From: Secundilactobacillus pentosiphilus
GTDB lineage: Bacteria; Bacillota; Bacilli; Lactobacillales; Lactobacillaceae
Length of the DNA: 64,000 nt
Assembly: GCF_002217985.1 (NCBI RefSeq)
Contig: NZ_BCMI01000001.1
Location: forward strand, 1-64,000
Reading direction: 5' to 3'
The position numbers and the translations under genes were made by a program. A model generated the notes under the pieces. That model had not been told where the DNA came from. It ran no database searches and saw only the letters and a program-made list of their open reading frames with translations. The stretch's first letter is position 1. Each line of letters starts with the position of its first letter. Shown here piece by piece: positions 27,893-36,176 of this stretch.

Positions 27893-28234
27893 ATGAATAA
27901 CGTTTTTGATGTATTAAACGTTTTTGATGTATTAAAAATGGTTACGATCAATCACCAAGGGATTGATGGTGCGCAACTTGTTGTCACCGATTTGGAAGGC
28001 AAACCCAATAGTCTGCTGACCGACCTTTTACGCGATACAGTGGTTAATATGCGATTATTTATTGATATGAAAAAAGTCGATTCACCTGACGAGGTTTTAG
28101 CAGAATTAGGGGATACGACACCACTTCCAAATGATGTTTTGGATGAATACTCGAAGATCCTTAAAGAACGTGTTGCAGGACTCAATTTTGCGCCTCAAAA
28201 AGACATGATTGAAGTGCTGATTCGAGGCATTTAA
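27893..28234 (+). CDS. Hypothetical protein with a duplicated N-terminal segment
   Basis: 113 aa, soluble, family not recognised. The start ATG 27893 follows AGGGGGG. Codons 3-14 are two identical 18-bp units (AACGTTTTTGATGTATTA twice, 27898-27933), giving NVFDVLNVFDVL; this tandem duplication looks recent. The rest is acidic and helical (…TDLLRDTVVNMRLFIDMKKV…). It has its own promoter and no adjacent partner. Confidence 0.72.
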   Translation: MNNVFDVLNVFDVLKMVTINHQGIDGAQLVVTDLEGKPNSLLTDLLRDTVVNMRLFIDMKKVDSPDEVLAELGDTTPLPNDVLDEYSKILKERVAGLNFAPQKDMIEVLIRGI

Positions 28235-28401
28235 TAAGCAATTGCTAAACTAACGATAATTAAATTAATATCATTTTTTGCTTATGCGGGGGGGTGTTTA
28301 AACACCCTAAAGTTACTATAAATGCCCGTATTTAGGCATAATCAATTGCTGGGATAAGATGGGTTATTCAAAATAAAGTTTCGTTTTTAGGGAGTTTATT
28401 G
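28235..28401. other. Short intergenic region with a palindrome
   Basis: It contains the perfect palindrome GGGTGTTTAAACACCC at 28292-28307, which could end the upstream transcript although no T-run follows. No gene seen. Confidence 0.4.
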
Positions 28402-28430
28402 TTGCACTTTTTCGCATTACCTGTTATTGT
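28402..28430 (+). promoter_or_regulatory. Cold-shock gene promoter
   Basis: TTGCAC and TATTGT are separated by 17 nt. The transcript would carry a leader of roughly 110 nt before the cold-shock gene, as is usual for cspA-type mRNAs. Confidence 0.5.
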
Positions 28431-28548
28431 ATTGTTAATGTATTTATGCTTCGGAATTAAGGTACAACGTTCTTTTTAGAATGGCTCCTTATTCAAAAGT
28501 TTCAAATGCAAAATTTATTTGCGCATAGCGCATGGAGGTTTCATTCTA

Positions 28549-28749
28549 ATGGAACAAGGTACTGTTAAATGGTTCAACGCTGACAAAGGTTACGGTTTTA
28601 TCACTCTTGAAAACGGCTCAGATGTATTCGTACATTTCTCAGCTATTAATGCTGACGGCTTCAAGACTCTTGAAGAAGGCCAAAAGGTAACTTTGGACGT
28701 TGAAGACGGCGACCGCGGCCCACAAGCTGCTAACGTTACTGTTGCTTAA
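28549..28749 (+). CDS. cspA: Cold-shock protein (CspA family)
   Basis: The 66-aa single cold-shock domain has RNP1 KGYGFITL and RNP2 VFVHFSAI and begins [17 protein letters not shown]. It is an RNA chaperone and ssDNA/RNA binder. ATG 28549 has TGGAGG about 9 nt upstream; longer in-frame starts are not conserved. A long leader and a strong terminator frame the gene. Paralogue assignment (cspA, B or C) is not possible here. Confidence 0.95.
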   Translation: MEQGTVKWFNADKGYGFITLENGSDVFVHFSAINADGFKTLEEGQKVTLDVEDGDRGPQAANVTVA

Positions 28750-28765
28750 TTCTTAATTAAGCCTA

Positions 28766-28801
28766 TAAAAACCACCAATCATTGCGATTGGTGGTTTTTT
28801 T
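28766..28801 (+). terminator. Terminator of cspA
   Basis: A 14-bp stem AAAAACCACCAATC / GATTGGTGGTTTTT is followed by extra T residues. Confidence 0.9.
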
Positions 28802-29160
28802 ATGCAGGTAAGTAAGTCACGATTTTAGTTCATAGTGCTAAACAGAGACAAATAGACTATCCTGCAAACTTTACGTAATCGATACGAAAATGACAAACAG
28901 TCATTACAGAAAAATGGCATACTTATCTCGAATAGTAAGGGTGTAGTGGCAGAAGCCACTTATAAACCCCATTGCTATTCCCAGTAGTTCGGTCGCTACT
29001 GTGCTCTCCCTATAAGACACTGCATAAAACGGTTTTGAGAAGCCTACTCTCAAAACCGTTTTGTAGTCGCTAGTTTTCCCAAAGCGTGAATTTGAGTCTT
29101 GAGACACCCAGTTACTAATTGATGTGATAAGATGAGCTTAATTGAAAAAATCGTAGAAAG
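28802..29160. other. Gene-free region with a hairpin
   Basis: No convincing gene. A perfect 15-bp stem with a 7-nt loop lies at 29026-29062 (AAAACGGTTTTGAGA-AGCCTAC-complement), and a smaller stem GTGGC…GCCAC near 28951. The 15-bp stem has no T-run beyond the stem itself. Confidence 0.4.
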
Positions 29161-29868
29161 GTGAGTGGGGGTGTTTTTATCAAAACTTTAGTTGTTGTGG
29201 GTCATCCACAAATTGAAGATTCCAGTACCCAGCAGTTTTTAAAGGAAGCGGCCAAATTACCAGATGTCACGTGGCATTCATTAACGGGTTTTGATGTCAA
29301 TGTTACGGCAGAGCAAACGCTGATTGAACAGGCTGATCGGTTGGTACTGCAGTTTCCGCTATATTGGTATGCTGCTCCGGCAATTCTAAAAAATTGGCTG
29401 GATCAAGTGCTGACGCGGCAATTTGCTTACCCCGGGGCAACGGGAGGCTTGATTGGCAAAGAATTGGGAACCGTTGTGACCCTAGGATCACCGGCCCGAA
29501 ACTTTGCCGCGGGAGCTAGTGAGGGCTATAGTCTTTCCCAAGTGATGACGCCGTTTCAGGCGCTGGCACATAAACTACAAATGTCTTTTTTGCCAACGTT
29601 TGCGGTTGACCAGTTTGGTTATCAATCTGATGAGATGAAGGCTCGTTTATTGATCCAATATCAACGTTATTTAACTCAGGAACAGCTTGGCCATTTTAAT
29701 GATCAGGCAAATTGGTTAGTTGATCGGTTAACGAAACAGATTGCTGCGGCGCCAGAAAAAAAGCGGCAGCAGCTGACTTTAATTTTGGAACAGCTTAAAA
29801 ATAATCAGGCAACGTTAGAGGACTTGCAAATGAATCTTAAAATGATTCAGGATATGGAGGATAGCTAA
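29161..29868 (+). CDS. NAD(P)H-dependent oxidoreductase, flavodoxin-like fold
   Basis: The 235-aa protein is of the Kef-ancillary/modulator-of-drug-activity (NQO-like) family. It opens with the FMN-binding VVVGHPQIEDSSTQQF and has the characteristic LQFPLYWYAAPAILKNWLDQVL and FAYPGATGGL segments. The C-terminal 60 residues are an added helical extension. The most likely start is GTG 29161, although its ribosome site (AGAAAG) is unusually close. It overlaps the next small gene by one base. Confidence 0.85.
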   Translation: MSGGVFIKTLVVVGHPQIEDSSTQQFLKEAAKLPDVTWHSLTGFDVNVTAEQTLIEQADRLVLQFPLYWYAAPAILKNWLDQVLTRQFAYPGATGGLIGKELGTVVTLGSPARNFAAGASEGYSLSQVMTPFQALAHKLQMSFLPTFAVDQFGYQSDEMKARLLIQYQRYLTQEQLGHFNDQANWLVDRLTKQIAAAPEKKRQQLTLILEQLKNNQATLEDLQMNLKMIQDMEDS

Positions 29869-30044
29869 TGGCAGAACAGACCTGGGCGGCTCAGCAATTA
29901 TTAGCGCTAGCAGCACAAACACCGCAGTTTAAAGAACGAGCGTTATATTTAGCCCTAGCAGAACTTAGCGAAGAGCAGCAGCGGCGAATCAAACTAGCAC
30001 AGGCTGAGTTGGATGGCAGGACTTGGAACCCATCACGGTGGTGA
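29868..30044 (+). CDS. Small helical protein co-translated with the oxidoreductase
   Basis: The 58-aa frame starts at ATG 29868, which shares its A with the stop codon of the upstream gene (TAATG); GGAGG lies just before. The product (MAEQTWAAQQLLALAAQTP… to …RTWNPSRW) is Ala/Gln/Glu-rich and helical, with a Trp-containing C-terminus. The tight overlap and ribosome site support a real gene. No family recognised; it may be a partner of the oxidoreductase. Confidence 0.65.
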   Translation: MAEQTWAAQQLLALAAQTPQFKERALYLALAELSEEQQRRIKLAQAELDGRTWNPSRW

Positions 30045-30119
30045 TGACTGATGGTTTTCTGTTTGGTTAATTAGGGTTAGAATAATCTGTAATGAAGTTT
30101 TTGGAAACGGGATGATCGC

Positions 30120-30437
30120 TTGTTATTAGGATACGGCTTTTTGTGTGCCGCGATAGTGTTTGAAATTATTAGCAGTTCGTTGTTGAAGGAATCAGATGGT
30201 TTCCATCGGCTGATTCCAACGATTTGCTTGGTAATTGGCTATGCGATTACCTTGTTTCTGTTTTCAAAGTCGCTGCGATGGATGGATCTGGGTATCGCAT
30301 ATGCATTGTGGGGCGCTATTGGCACGCTATTTACGACCATTATTGGGATCATTTTTTTCAAAGAACGGGTTAATCGCTCTAAAATCGTCGGCGTTGCGTG
30401 CATTATCATTGGAACGGTGATGCTTAATGTATTGTGA
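30120..30437 (+). CDS. SMR family transporter subunit 1
   Basis: A 105-aa protein with four membrane helices. The conserved membrane Glu lies in helix 1 (LCAAIVFEIISSSLLKESDGF) and the SMR pattern YALWGAIGT in helix 3. The start is probably TTG 30120 after GGGA. It lies 11 nt ahead of a second SMR gene, the arrangement of obligate heterodimeric exporters such as EbrAB or YkkCD. The substrate could be cationic drugs or guanidinium-type compounds; no guanidine riboswitch is seen upstream. Confidence 0.85.
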   Translation: MLLGYGFLCAAIVFEIISSSLLKESDGFHRLIPTICLVIGYAITLFLFSKSLRWMDLGIAYALWGAIGTLFTTIIGIIFFKERVNRSKIVGVACIIIGTVMLNVL

Positions 30438-30448
30438 GGTGAGGACGG

Positions 30449-30835
30449 ATGTTTAAATACTATGTGGCACTGGCAGTTTCAATCGTGACTGAGATTGTGG
30501 GCACAATTTCGTTGAAATTATCGAAGGAGTTTACGCAGCTTTCCTGGACTTTCTTGTGTCTAGCGGCTTTCTTGGTGATGTTATACAGCCTGTCATATGC
30601 TATGCGAGTGGTTCCTCTAAGTGTGGCGTACGGTCTGTGGTCCGGTGCCGGGACCGTCTTAACCGCAGCACTGGATGTCGTGATGTTTCAGCAATCGTTT
30701 TCAATTGGCGAAATTCTTGGCCTGGCGTTGATCGTGGTCGGTATTGTGTCTTTGAACTGGTCTGGTGAAGCAGAAGAGAAGATCGATTATGAATCTTTGC
30801 AAGTGGAAGATAAGATGAACATCAATAGGCCGTGA
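30449..30835 (+). CDS. SMR family transporter subunit 2
   Basis: A 128-aa four-helix protein with the conserved Glu in helix 1 (VSIVTEIVGTISLKLSKEF) and YGLWSGAGTVLTA in helix 3. It has a hydrophilic C-terminal tail of about 25 residues that subunit 1 lacks, as in several paired SMR systems where tails set opposite membrane topology. GAGGTGAGG precedes ATG 30449. It ends at a large hairpin at 30858. Confidence 0.87.
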   Translation: MFKYYVALAVSIVTEIVGTISLKLSKEFTQLSWTFLCLAAFLVMLYSLSYAMRVVPLSVAYGLWSGAGTVLTAALDVVMFQQSFSIGEILGLALIVVGIVSLNWSGEAEEKIDYESLQVEDKMNINRP

Positions 30836-30857
30836 CATCGCCCAATTGATGCCAGAG

Positions 30858-30918
30858 TTTAGCACCCAAAGGCGTCGTTTCGATGATCTTGATCGAAACG
30901 GCGCCTTTGAGTGCTAAA
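30858..30918. repeat. Long intergenic hairpin related to the family-1 arms
   Basis: 27-nt arms with two mismatches and a 7-nt loop. The arm (TTTAGCACCCAAAGGCG…TTTCGAT) reads like the family-1 arm ACACCCAAAAGCACG…CCGAT, but the family-1 outer flanks are missing. It lies between convergent genes and probably acts as a bidirectional terminator. Confidence 0.6.
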
Positions 30919-30937
30919 TAGTCAGAATATGAATTGT

Positions 30938-30963
30938 AAAGCCTGGTGAGAAAGTTAGGCTTT
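30938..30963 (-). terminator. Small hairpin downstream of ktrA
   Basis: AAAGCCT…AGGCTTT has a 7-bp stem and 12-nt loop beyond the leftward ktrA stop. Weak as a terminator on its own. Confidence 0.35.
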
Positions 30964-30994
30964 TAGCTCAGAAATTACTTATCAATCAAAACGC

Positions 30995-31684
30995 TTAGTC
31001 GGTCATTGCAGATGATTGTGCGTCCGCATTAAATTGATTAACATCGGTGGTGTAGCCAACAACCGAAATTAAATCGTTAGCCTTTAGCCGATCATTAGCA
31101 TCAGGTGAAAGGTTCACCTTTCCGTCGGAGTTGATCGCAATGATATTGATATGGTATTTATTACGCACGGCGAGTTCATCCAGTGATTTACCTACGAAAT
31201 TAGGATTATCAACTTTGATTTCGGCCATGGTCACCTGATTATTTAACATGAGGTAGTTGACGATGTTGGGCTGGAGATGATGAAAGACGATTCGCCGGGC
31301 CATATCACGTTCTGGACGCACGATTTGATCTGCACCAATTTTTTCCAGGACCCGAGCATGACTTTCATTTTCAGCCTTACAGATGACATCTTGGGCACCC
31401 AGCTCTTTGCTGAGTAAGGTAGCCATGATGCTCGCTTGAATGTTTTGACCAATGGAAATAAAAACGTGGTCAAAGCTGCCAAGTTCAAGTTCTTTCATCG
31501 TGTCTTCATCCTGGGCATCGGCAATCACCGCCCGTGTAACCAGGTTAGTGAATTCGTTAACCTTGTCCTCATCAATATCGATAGCGAGAACTTCTTGTTT
31601 GGCCTCAACTAATGACTGGCAAATGGCACTGCCAAATTGTCCCAGGCCGATTACGGCGTAATTTTCACGTTTTTGTTTAGCCAA
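30995..31684 (-). CDS. ktrA: Potassium uptake regulator subunit KtrA/KtrC (TrkA-N, TrkA-C)
   Basis: About 229 aa. The RCK domain begins NYAVIGLGQFGSAICQSL (nucleotide loop, with the conserved acidic residue in VLAIDIDEDKV), and a TrkA-C domain fills the last 80 residues. It gates KtrB in response to ATP/ADP and c-di-AMP. The most plausible start is TTG 31684 with GGAG 10 nt upstream; GTG 31693 is too close to that site. It overlaps ktrB by 8 nt. Confidence 0.9.
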   Translation of the reverse strand: MAKQKRENYAVIGLGQFGSAICQSLVEAKQEVLAIDIDEDKVNEFTNLVTRAVIADAQDEDTMKELELGSFDHVFISIGQNIQASIMATLLSKELGAQDVICKAENESHARVLEKIGADQIVRPERDMARRIVFHHLQPNIVNYLMLNNQVTMAEIKVDNPNFVGKSLDELAVRNKYHINIIAINSDGKVNLSPDANDRLKANDLISVVGYTTDVNQFNADAQSSAMTD

Positions 31685-33020
31685 TTGGCACACTCTCCTT
31701 TGGATAACGATAGGTGGGCTGTTTGCGGTTAGCGTTCAAAATGGAAAACATGACGGTGTAAATGCCGACCCGGCCGATAAACATCAAAAACATAATGATC
31801 AGTTTACCCAGTACGTTCAGGTGCGGCGTTAACCCCAATGAAATGCCGGTTGTTCCAAACGCTGCTAAGACTTCAAAGGTGACGGTTTCCAAACCATTGC
31901 TCTTGGGAATCGGCTGAGTGGCGCACAGGATCAAAGTGGCGATAGATAGGATCGTTAACGCAACAAAAATAAGGGTTAGCGCGCGAAAAATGTTATCCTG
32001 CGTAAACCGCCGGTGACCAAAAGTCGTATCACGTTTACCACGTAAAGTCGCGATGCTTTGTAACGTGAGTAAACCGATGGTTGTCGTCTTGACACCGCCA
32101 GCAGTTGATCCGGGAGTGCCGCCAATGAACATCAGCAGCATGGTGAACGCAATTCCGGCAAGGGATAATTGCTGGTAAGGTAGTGTAATGAGGCCGGCAG
32201 TTCGCGGGGTAATGGCCATAAAAACGGTGTTGACTAGCCGGTTACCATAGGAAACGCGTGAACTCAGAACGGCTAAATTATTTTCGCTGAGCAGGTAAAC
32301 AACGATTGAGAGCATAAATAAAGTGGCGCCGGTTCCTAGGGCTAACTTGGTATGAAGCGAAAGGTGATGGCGTTTGGGATATAGTAATAAATCCTGCCAT
32401 ACTAGGAAGCCAAAGGAGCCCGCAATAATTAAGACTGACATGATAGTGAGTACATAAGAATCATTGGCAAAGCTTTCCAGACTGTTACCGAATAAATCAA
32501 AGCCCGCATTGCAGAAGGCCGAAACAGCGTGAAAGACACTGAACCAAAGGCCCTTAACCAGCCCGTAACGCGGATAGAAATCCACCAGCAGTAAGCCGGC
32601 ACCCGCCAACTGAATAATGAGGGACAACAATAAGATTAATTTGACCACGTTGAGCTGAGATAAGTTATCGAGATTTAGTGACTCCTGTGCTAATAATCGG
32701 GTAGAGAGTTTCATCTGACGACGCATAAACAAGAACAGCATGACGGTAAATGTCATGAAACCCAGACCGCCGATTTCCATTAGGAATAAAATGACTGTCT
32801 GCCCAAAAATTGTCCAGTGAAAGGCGGTACTGACTAGTGTCAATCCAGTAACGCACGTTGCACTGGTGGCGGTGAAGAGGGCATCTAGTACGGAGGTAGT
32901 ATGTGCTCCGCGGGTGGCGATTGGCAGGCTGAGCAGCAAGGTACCAATAAAAATGATGCTCAAAAAGCCCAGTGTCAGTGTTTTGGGAAGTGAAAGATGC
33001 TGACGTTTAGGGATCGACAT
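31677..33020 (-). CDS. ktrB: Potassium channel/transporter subunit KtrB
   Basis: The 447-aa SKT-family membrane protein has four M1-P-M2 repeats. Selectivity-filter-like stretches are visible (SATCVTGLT, SAFCNAGFD, ITPRTAG and FGTTGISLG). It imports K+ together with KtrA. ATG 33020 follows AAAAGGAGG. The order ktrB then ktrA with overlapping ends ensures coupled synthesis. Confidence 0.93.
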   Translation of the reverse strand: MSIPKRQHLSLPKTLTLGFLSIIFIGTLLLSLPIATRGAHTTSVLDALFTATSATCVTGLTLVSTAFHWTIFGQTVILFLMEIGGLGFMTFTVMLFLFMRRQMKLSTRLLAQESLNLDNLSQLNVVKLILLLSLIIQLAGAGLLLVDFYPRYGLVKGLWFSVFHAVSAFCNAGFDLFGNSLESFANDSYVLTIMSVLIIAGSFGFLVWQDLLLYPKRHHLSLHTKLALGTGATLFMLSIVVYLLSENNLAVLSSRVSYGNRLVNTVFMAITPRTAGLITLPYQQLSLAGIAFTMLLMFIGGTPGSTAGGVKTTTIGLLTLQSIATLRGKRDTTFGHRRFTQDNIFRALTLIFVALTILSIATLILCATQPIPKSNGLETVTFEVLAAFGTTGISLGLTPHLNVLGKLIIMFLMFIGRVGIYTVMFSILNANRKQPTYRYPKESVPIG

Positions 33021-33169
33021 GGTCTAGCCTCCTTTTGACTGCTTTAGTTTAACTATAGCGAAGATGCTGGTGCTTGGAAAGCAATATGGTATGATTTAGC
33101 GTAACCGCTTTCAAAAACGGATATCAATATCGTGAAATTGATAACGTGATAAATAATTGGGATGTCTCG

Positions 33170-33178
33170 TGTTATAAT
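33170..33178 (+). promoter_or_regulatory. Extended -10 promoter of the amidohydrolase gene
   Basis: TGTTATAAT is an extended -10 box 44 nt before ATG 33222, without a convincing -35. Confidence 0.45.
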
Positions 33179-33221
33179 TTGATTGTATGCATTAACTAAT
33201 TCTGCTGGAGGTTGTAATAAG

Positions 33222-34478
33222 ATGCTGATACAGCAAGTGTCAATTGAAAATAGCGAGACCTTGAAAGACGTTCGGATCGAAGACAGCAAGTTTGTTGAAA
33301 TAGCTGACCACATTACGCCAAAGGAGAGCGAAGGCCTCATTGACGGTCGCGGTAAACTTTTATTGCCGCCGTTTGTTGACCCCCACGTTCATTTGGATTC
33401 AACTTTAACAGCTGGGGATCCGGAATGGAATCAATCCGGTACGCTGTTTGATGGGATTCGAATCTGGTCGGCAAGAAAACAAAAGCTGACGATTGAAGAC
33501 GTAAAAAAGCGTGCGACACAAACTTTGATGAAGCAGGCTAGTCATGGGACGCAATTCGTCCGTTCACACGTTGATGTGACGGACCCTAATTTGACGGCTC
33601 TAAAGGCGCTGCTTGAAGTGCGGGATGAGGTCAAAGATTTCATTGAATTGCAATTGGTCGCCTTCCCCCAAGAAGGGATCCTTTCTTTCCCTCACGGTAA
33701 GGAACTAATGACTAAGGCTGCAGAAATGGGTGTCGATGTGATCGGTGGGATTCCCCACTTTGAATTCAACCGTGAATATGGCGTGCAGTCCCTTCATTTT
33801 GTGAGTGATTTAGCCGAAAAGTATGATAAGCTGATCGACGTTCACTGTGATGAAATTGATGATCCAGCGGCCCGGGGGCTTGAAACACTTGCTACACTGG
33901 CTTATGAAACCGGTATGCACGATAAGGTGACCGCTAGTCACACTACGGCGATGGGCTCTTATAATGACGCCTACGCCTATAAACTATTCCGCTTACTGAA
34001 GATGTCTGGCATCAACATGATTGCTAACCCGTTGGTCAACACGTTTTTGGGCGGTCGTTTCGATACTTATCCTAAGCGTCGGGGCATGACCCGGGTTAAA
34101 GAACTGACGGAAGACGGTATCAACGTTGCTTTTGGTGAAGATGATATCAAGGACCCTTGGTACCCAATGGGTGACGGCAATATGCTGGATCCATTGCACC
34201 TTGGCCTTCACGTTGCGCAGACGATGGGTTATGATCAGATCATGAACTCATACAAGTTCGTTACCCAAAACGGTGCTCGAGCAATGCATATTTTAGACCA
34301 TTACGGCATTGAAGTTGGCAAACAGGCTAACTGCATTATTTTAAACCGCGATAACTTCTACGACGCACTCAATGAACGTGCCGAAGTCTTGTACGCTATT
34401 CACCATGGTGTTGTCACCGTTAAGACACGGCCACAGGAAGTTAAGACTTACTTTGGTCAAAGCAGCATCACAAAGTAA
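33222..34478 (+). CDS. codA: Cytosine deaminase-like amidohydrolase
   Basis: The 418-aa metal-dependent hydrolase shows the metal ligands of the CodA group in order: HVHLDST near residue 62, HCDEIDDP near 208, a SHTTAMGSYNDAY segment near 242 and FGEDDIKDPWYPMGDGNML near 306. The expected reaction is cytosine to uracil plus ammonia; isocytosine, isoguanine or creatinine-type substrates cannot be excluded. ATG 33222 has GGAGG 10 nt upstream. No cytosine permease gene lies next to it. Confidence 0.85.
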   Translation: MLIQQVSIENSETLKDVRIEDSKFVEIADHITPKESEGLIDGRGKLLLPPFVDPHVHLDSTLTAGDPEWNQSGTLFDGIRIWSARKQKLTIEDVKKRATQTLMKQASHGTQFVRSHVDVTDPNLTALKALLEVRDEVKDFIELQLVAFPQEGILSFPHGKELMTKAAEMGVDVIGGIPHFEFNREYGVQSLHFVSDLAEKYDKLIDVHCDEIDDPAARGLETLATLAYETGMHDKVTASHTTAMGSYNDAYAYKLFRLLKMSGINMIANPLVNTFLGGRFDTYPKRRGMTRVKELTEDGINVAFGEDDIKDPWYPMGDGNMLDPLHLGLHVAQTMGYDQIMNSYKFVTQNGARAMHILDHYGIEVGKQANCIILNRDNFYDALNERAEVLYAIHHGVVTVKTRPQEVKTYFGQSSITK

Positions 34479-34523
34479 ATAAACCGCACAGTTGTATATG
34501 CAACTGTAACTATCAAGGTAAAC

Positions 34524-34577
34524 ACTAAAATCCCTTAGGGCAGCATTGGTTGATCAACTGCACTAAGGGATTTTAGT
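34524..34577 (+). terminator. Terminator of codA
   Basis: A 15-bp stem ACTAAAATCCCTTAG and its complement, plus CAG/CTG further in, with a wide loop. Confidence 0.7.
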
Positions 34578-34612
34578 AAATGATTTAGGCAATTTTGGTT
34601 ATTTACGTCAAA

Positions 34613-34640
34613 CAAAAAAGTTCTGAATTTAATCAGAACT
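34613..34640 (-). terminator. Terminator of the 157-aa gene
   Basis: AGTTCTGA/TCAGAACT stem with a 6-nt loop and a TTTTTT run on the minus strand. Confidence 0.8.
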
Positions 34641-34647
34641 CATTTGG

Positions 34648-35121
34648 TTAACCGTGTTTTTTAGCCTTGGCTTTGGCCTTAGGCTTGTGAGCGTGAGACT
34701 CCGTCGCTTTCTTTTTGGCAACCGCATCCTTATGCAAGGAACGAAGCTGTTCCTTATAGCCTTCGATTTCATCCGCGTGGCTGTCATGCCATTCTTTGAA
34801 TGAAAATTGACTATCGGTATCGCCTGGCTTAAGGCCGGTTTGAAGCCAGAACAAAGCTTGGGTTAAACTTGAAAAATTACGCATCCAAAGGGTTTGACCA
34901 TTCTCAGAATCGAAGGCCACGTAGGACTTGTAATGTTTCTTCAAAAAAGTATGTCGACGAATTTTAAAAGCTTCCCGTTTACGAGTTAGTCGATAATCTG
35001 GTAGGATGTATTGGCCAGTAAGCGTGAGCTCTGGGAAAAATTCGTTTGCTTGGCTATGCTGCTCTTTCAACAGGGCGTGGGCTTGATCGATGTTGATGAG
35101 CTGAGCGCGGATTTCAGACAT
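34648..35121 (-). CDS. Hypothetical protein with a Lys/Ala-rich basic tail
   Basis: 157 aa. The body is aromatic and basic without membrane segments. The last ~30 residues (KKKATESHAHKPKAKAKAKK) form a histone-like tail, suggesting nucleic-acid or polyanion binding. The start is ATG 35121 with GAGGAGG at good spacing. No family recognised. It is monocistronic, divergent from RNase H. Confidence 0.75.
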   Translation of the reverse strand: MSEIRAQLINIDQAHALLKEQHSQANEFFPELTLTGQYILPDYRLTRKREAFKIRRHTFLKKHYKSYVAFDSENGQTLWMRNFSSLTQALFWLQTGLKPGDTDSQFSFKEWHDSHADEIEGYKEQLRSLHKDAVAKKKATESHAHKPKAKAKAKKHG

Positions 35122-35314
35122 CAGAGTTCCTCCTCTTGAACAACTGGTTAAAATGACAAAGTTCACGAATGAACGTCGATTTTCTAAATAAGTTTCTTAC
35201 ACTAATAACTTTAGCATAATTTTCACAGAATTAGTATGATTGACTATCGTAAAATTGGGATTGTAATAAGAATTTACTAAATTAAATCAACTTTAAACGG
35301 ATAAGCGGGTGACA

Positions 35315-36154
35315 ATGATGGGTAAATATTACGCAGTACGAAAGGGCCAGCATCCCGGCATTTATACTAGCTGGCCTGAAGCTCAAAAAGAAGTTTCGGG
35401 TTATTCGGGAGCTGAGTTTAAGGGCTTTAATACTGAAGAAGAAGCAAAAGAATTTATGGGTGGACCCAAGCCCGTTGTTTCTAATAATCATGACATGATT
35501 ATTGGTTACACGGATGGCGGTACACGTAATTCAGGCAACGTCAAGGGCGGTCACGTTAAAGCATCAGACCCGGCTGCCTGGGCTTATAGGTTAGAACTGC
35601 CGCATGAAGTACTGAGCGACTCTGCTGGTGAATGGGGTGCCACTAATAACCGGATGGAAATCATGGCGTTTATAAAAGCGCTGGAAGAGTTGATTGCACA
35701 AAACCAGCAAAAGTCCGATATTACGCTGGTTTTAGACTCAAAGTACGTGTTGGATGCCATTAACAAGGGGTGGCTAAAAGGCTGGCAGAAACGTGGCTGG
35801 CGTCGCTCAGGCGGTGAGTTGATGAACGCTGAGCTTTGGCAGAAGGTCAGTCAACTCTTGCCGCAGTTCCCCAAACTGTCGTTAGTGTGGACTAAGGGAC
35901 ATGCGGATAATCAAGGTAACATTTTTGTTGATACTTTACTCAATAAGACGATGGATGCGATGGTAAAGTCCGGTCGGCCGGTTCGTACCGAAGCAGCCAC
36001 TGAGCATCAGCCTGCTGATGCAAAAACAGTTAAGCCAACACAGCCAGCTAAAACCACTGACAAGCCAGAGCCGAAGCAGCAAAAGAAAGTTGATCAGTCG
36101 GTTTCAGACATTCAAAAAGCACTGGGACAACTGGATTTATTCAAAAATCCATAG
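35315..36154 (+). CDS. rnhA: Ribonuclease H with N-terminal viroplasmin domain
   Basis: About 279 aa. The N-terminal ~45 residues (KYYAVRKGQHPGIYTSWPEA…) form the hybrid-binding/caulimovirus viroplasmin domain. The RNase H1 domain follows, with catalytic Asp in IIGYTDGGTRNSG, Glu in TNNRMEIMAF and Asp in LVLDSKYV. A linker rich in Gln/Pro/Lys precedes a short conserved C-terminus. The start is ATG 35315 or 35318 (GTG 35309 is also in frame). It degrades RNA in RNA-DNA hybrids. Confidence 0.93.
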   Translation: MMGKYYAVRKGQHPGIYTSWPEAQKEVSGYSGAEFKGFNTEEEAKEFMGGPKPVVSNNHDMIIGYTDGGTRNSGNVKGGHVKASDPAAWAYRLELPHEVLSDSAGEWGATNNRMEIMAFIKALEELIAQNQQKSDITLVLDSKYVLDAINKGWLKGWQKRGWRRSGGELMNAELWQKVSQLLPQFPKLSLVWTKGHADNQGNIFVDTLLNKTMDAMVKSGRPVRTEAATEHQPADAKTVKPTQPAKTTDKPEPKQQKKVDQSVSDIQKALGQLDLFKNP

Positions 36155-36176
36155 CCTAGTGCTCATTCAATGCCAT

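Noticed and set aside
30858-30918. CIRCE (HrcA operator) suggested by TTTAGCAC…GTGCTAAA
   Set aside because: The arms match CIRCE only at the outer half, the spacing is about 45 nt instead of 9, and the site lies between gene ends rather than at a promoter.
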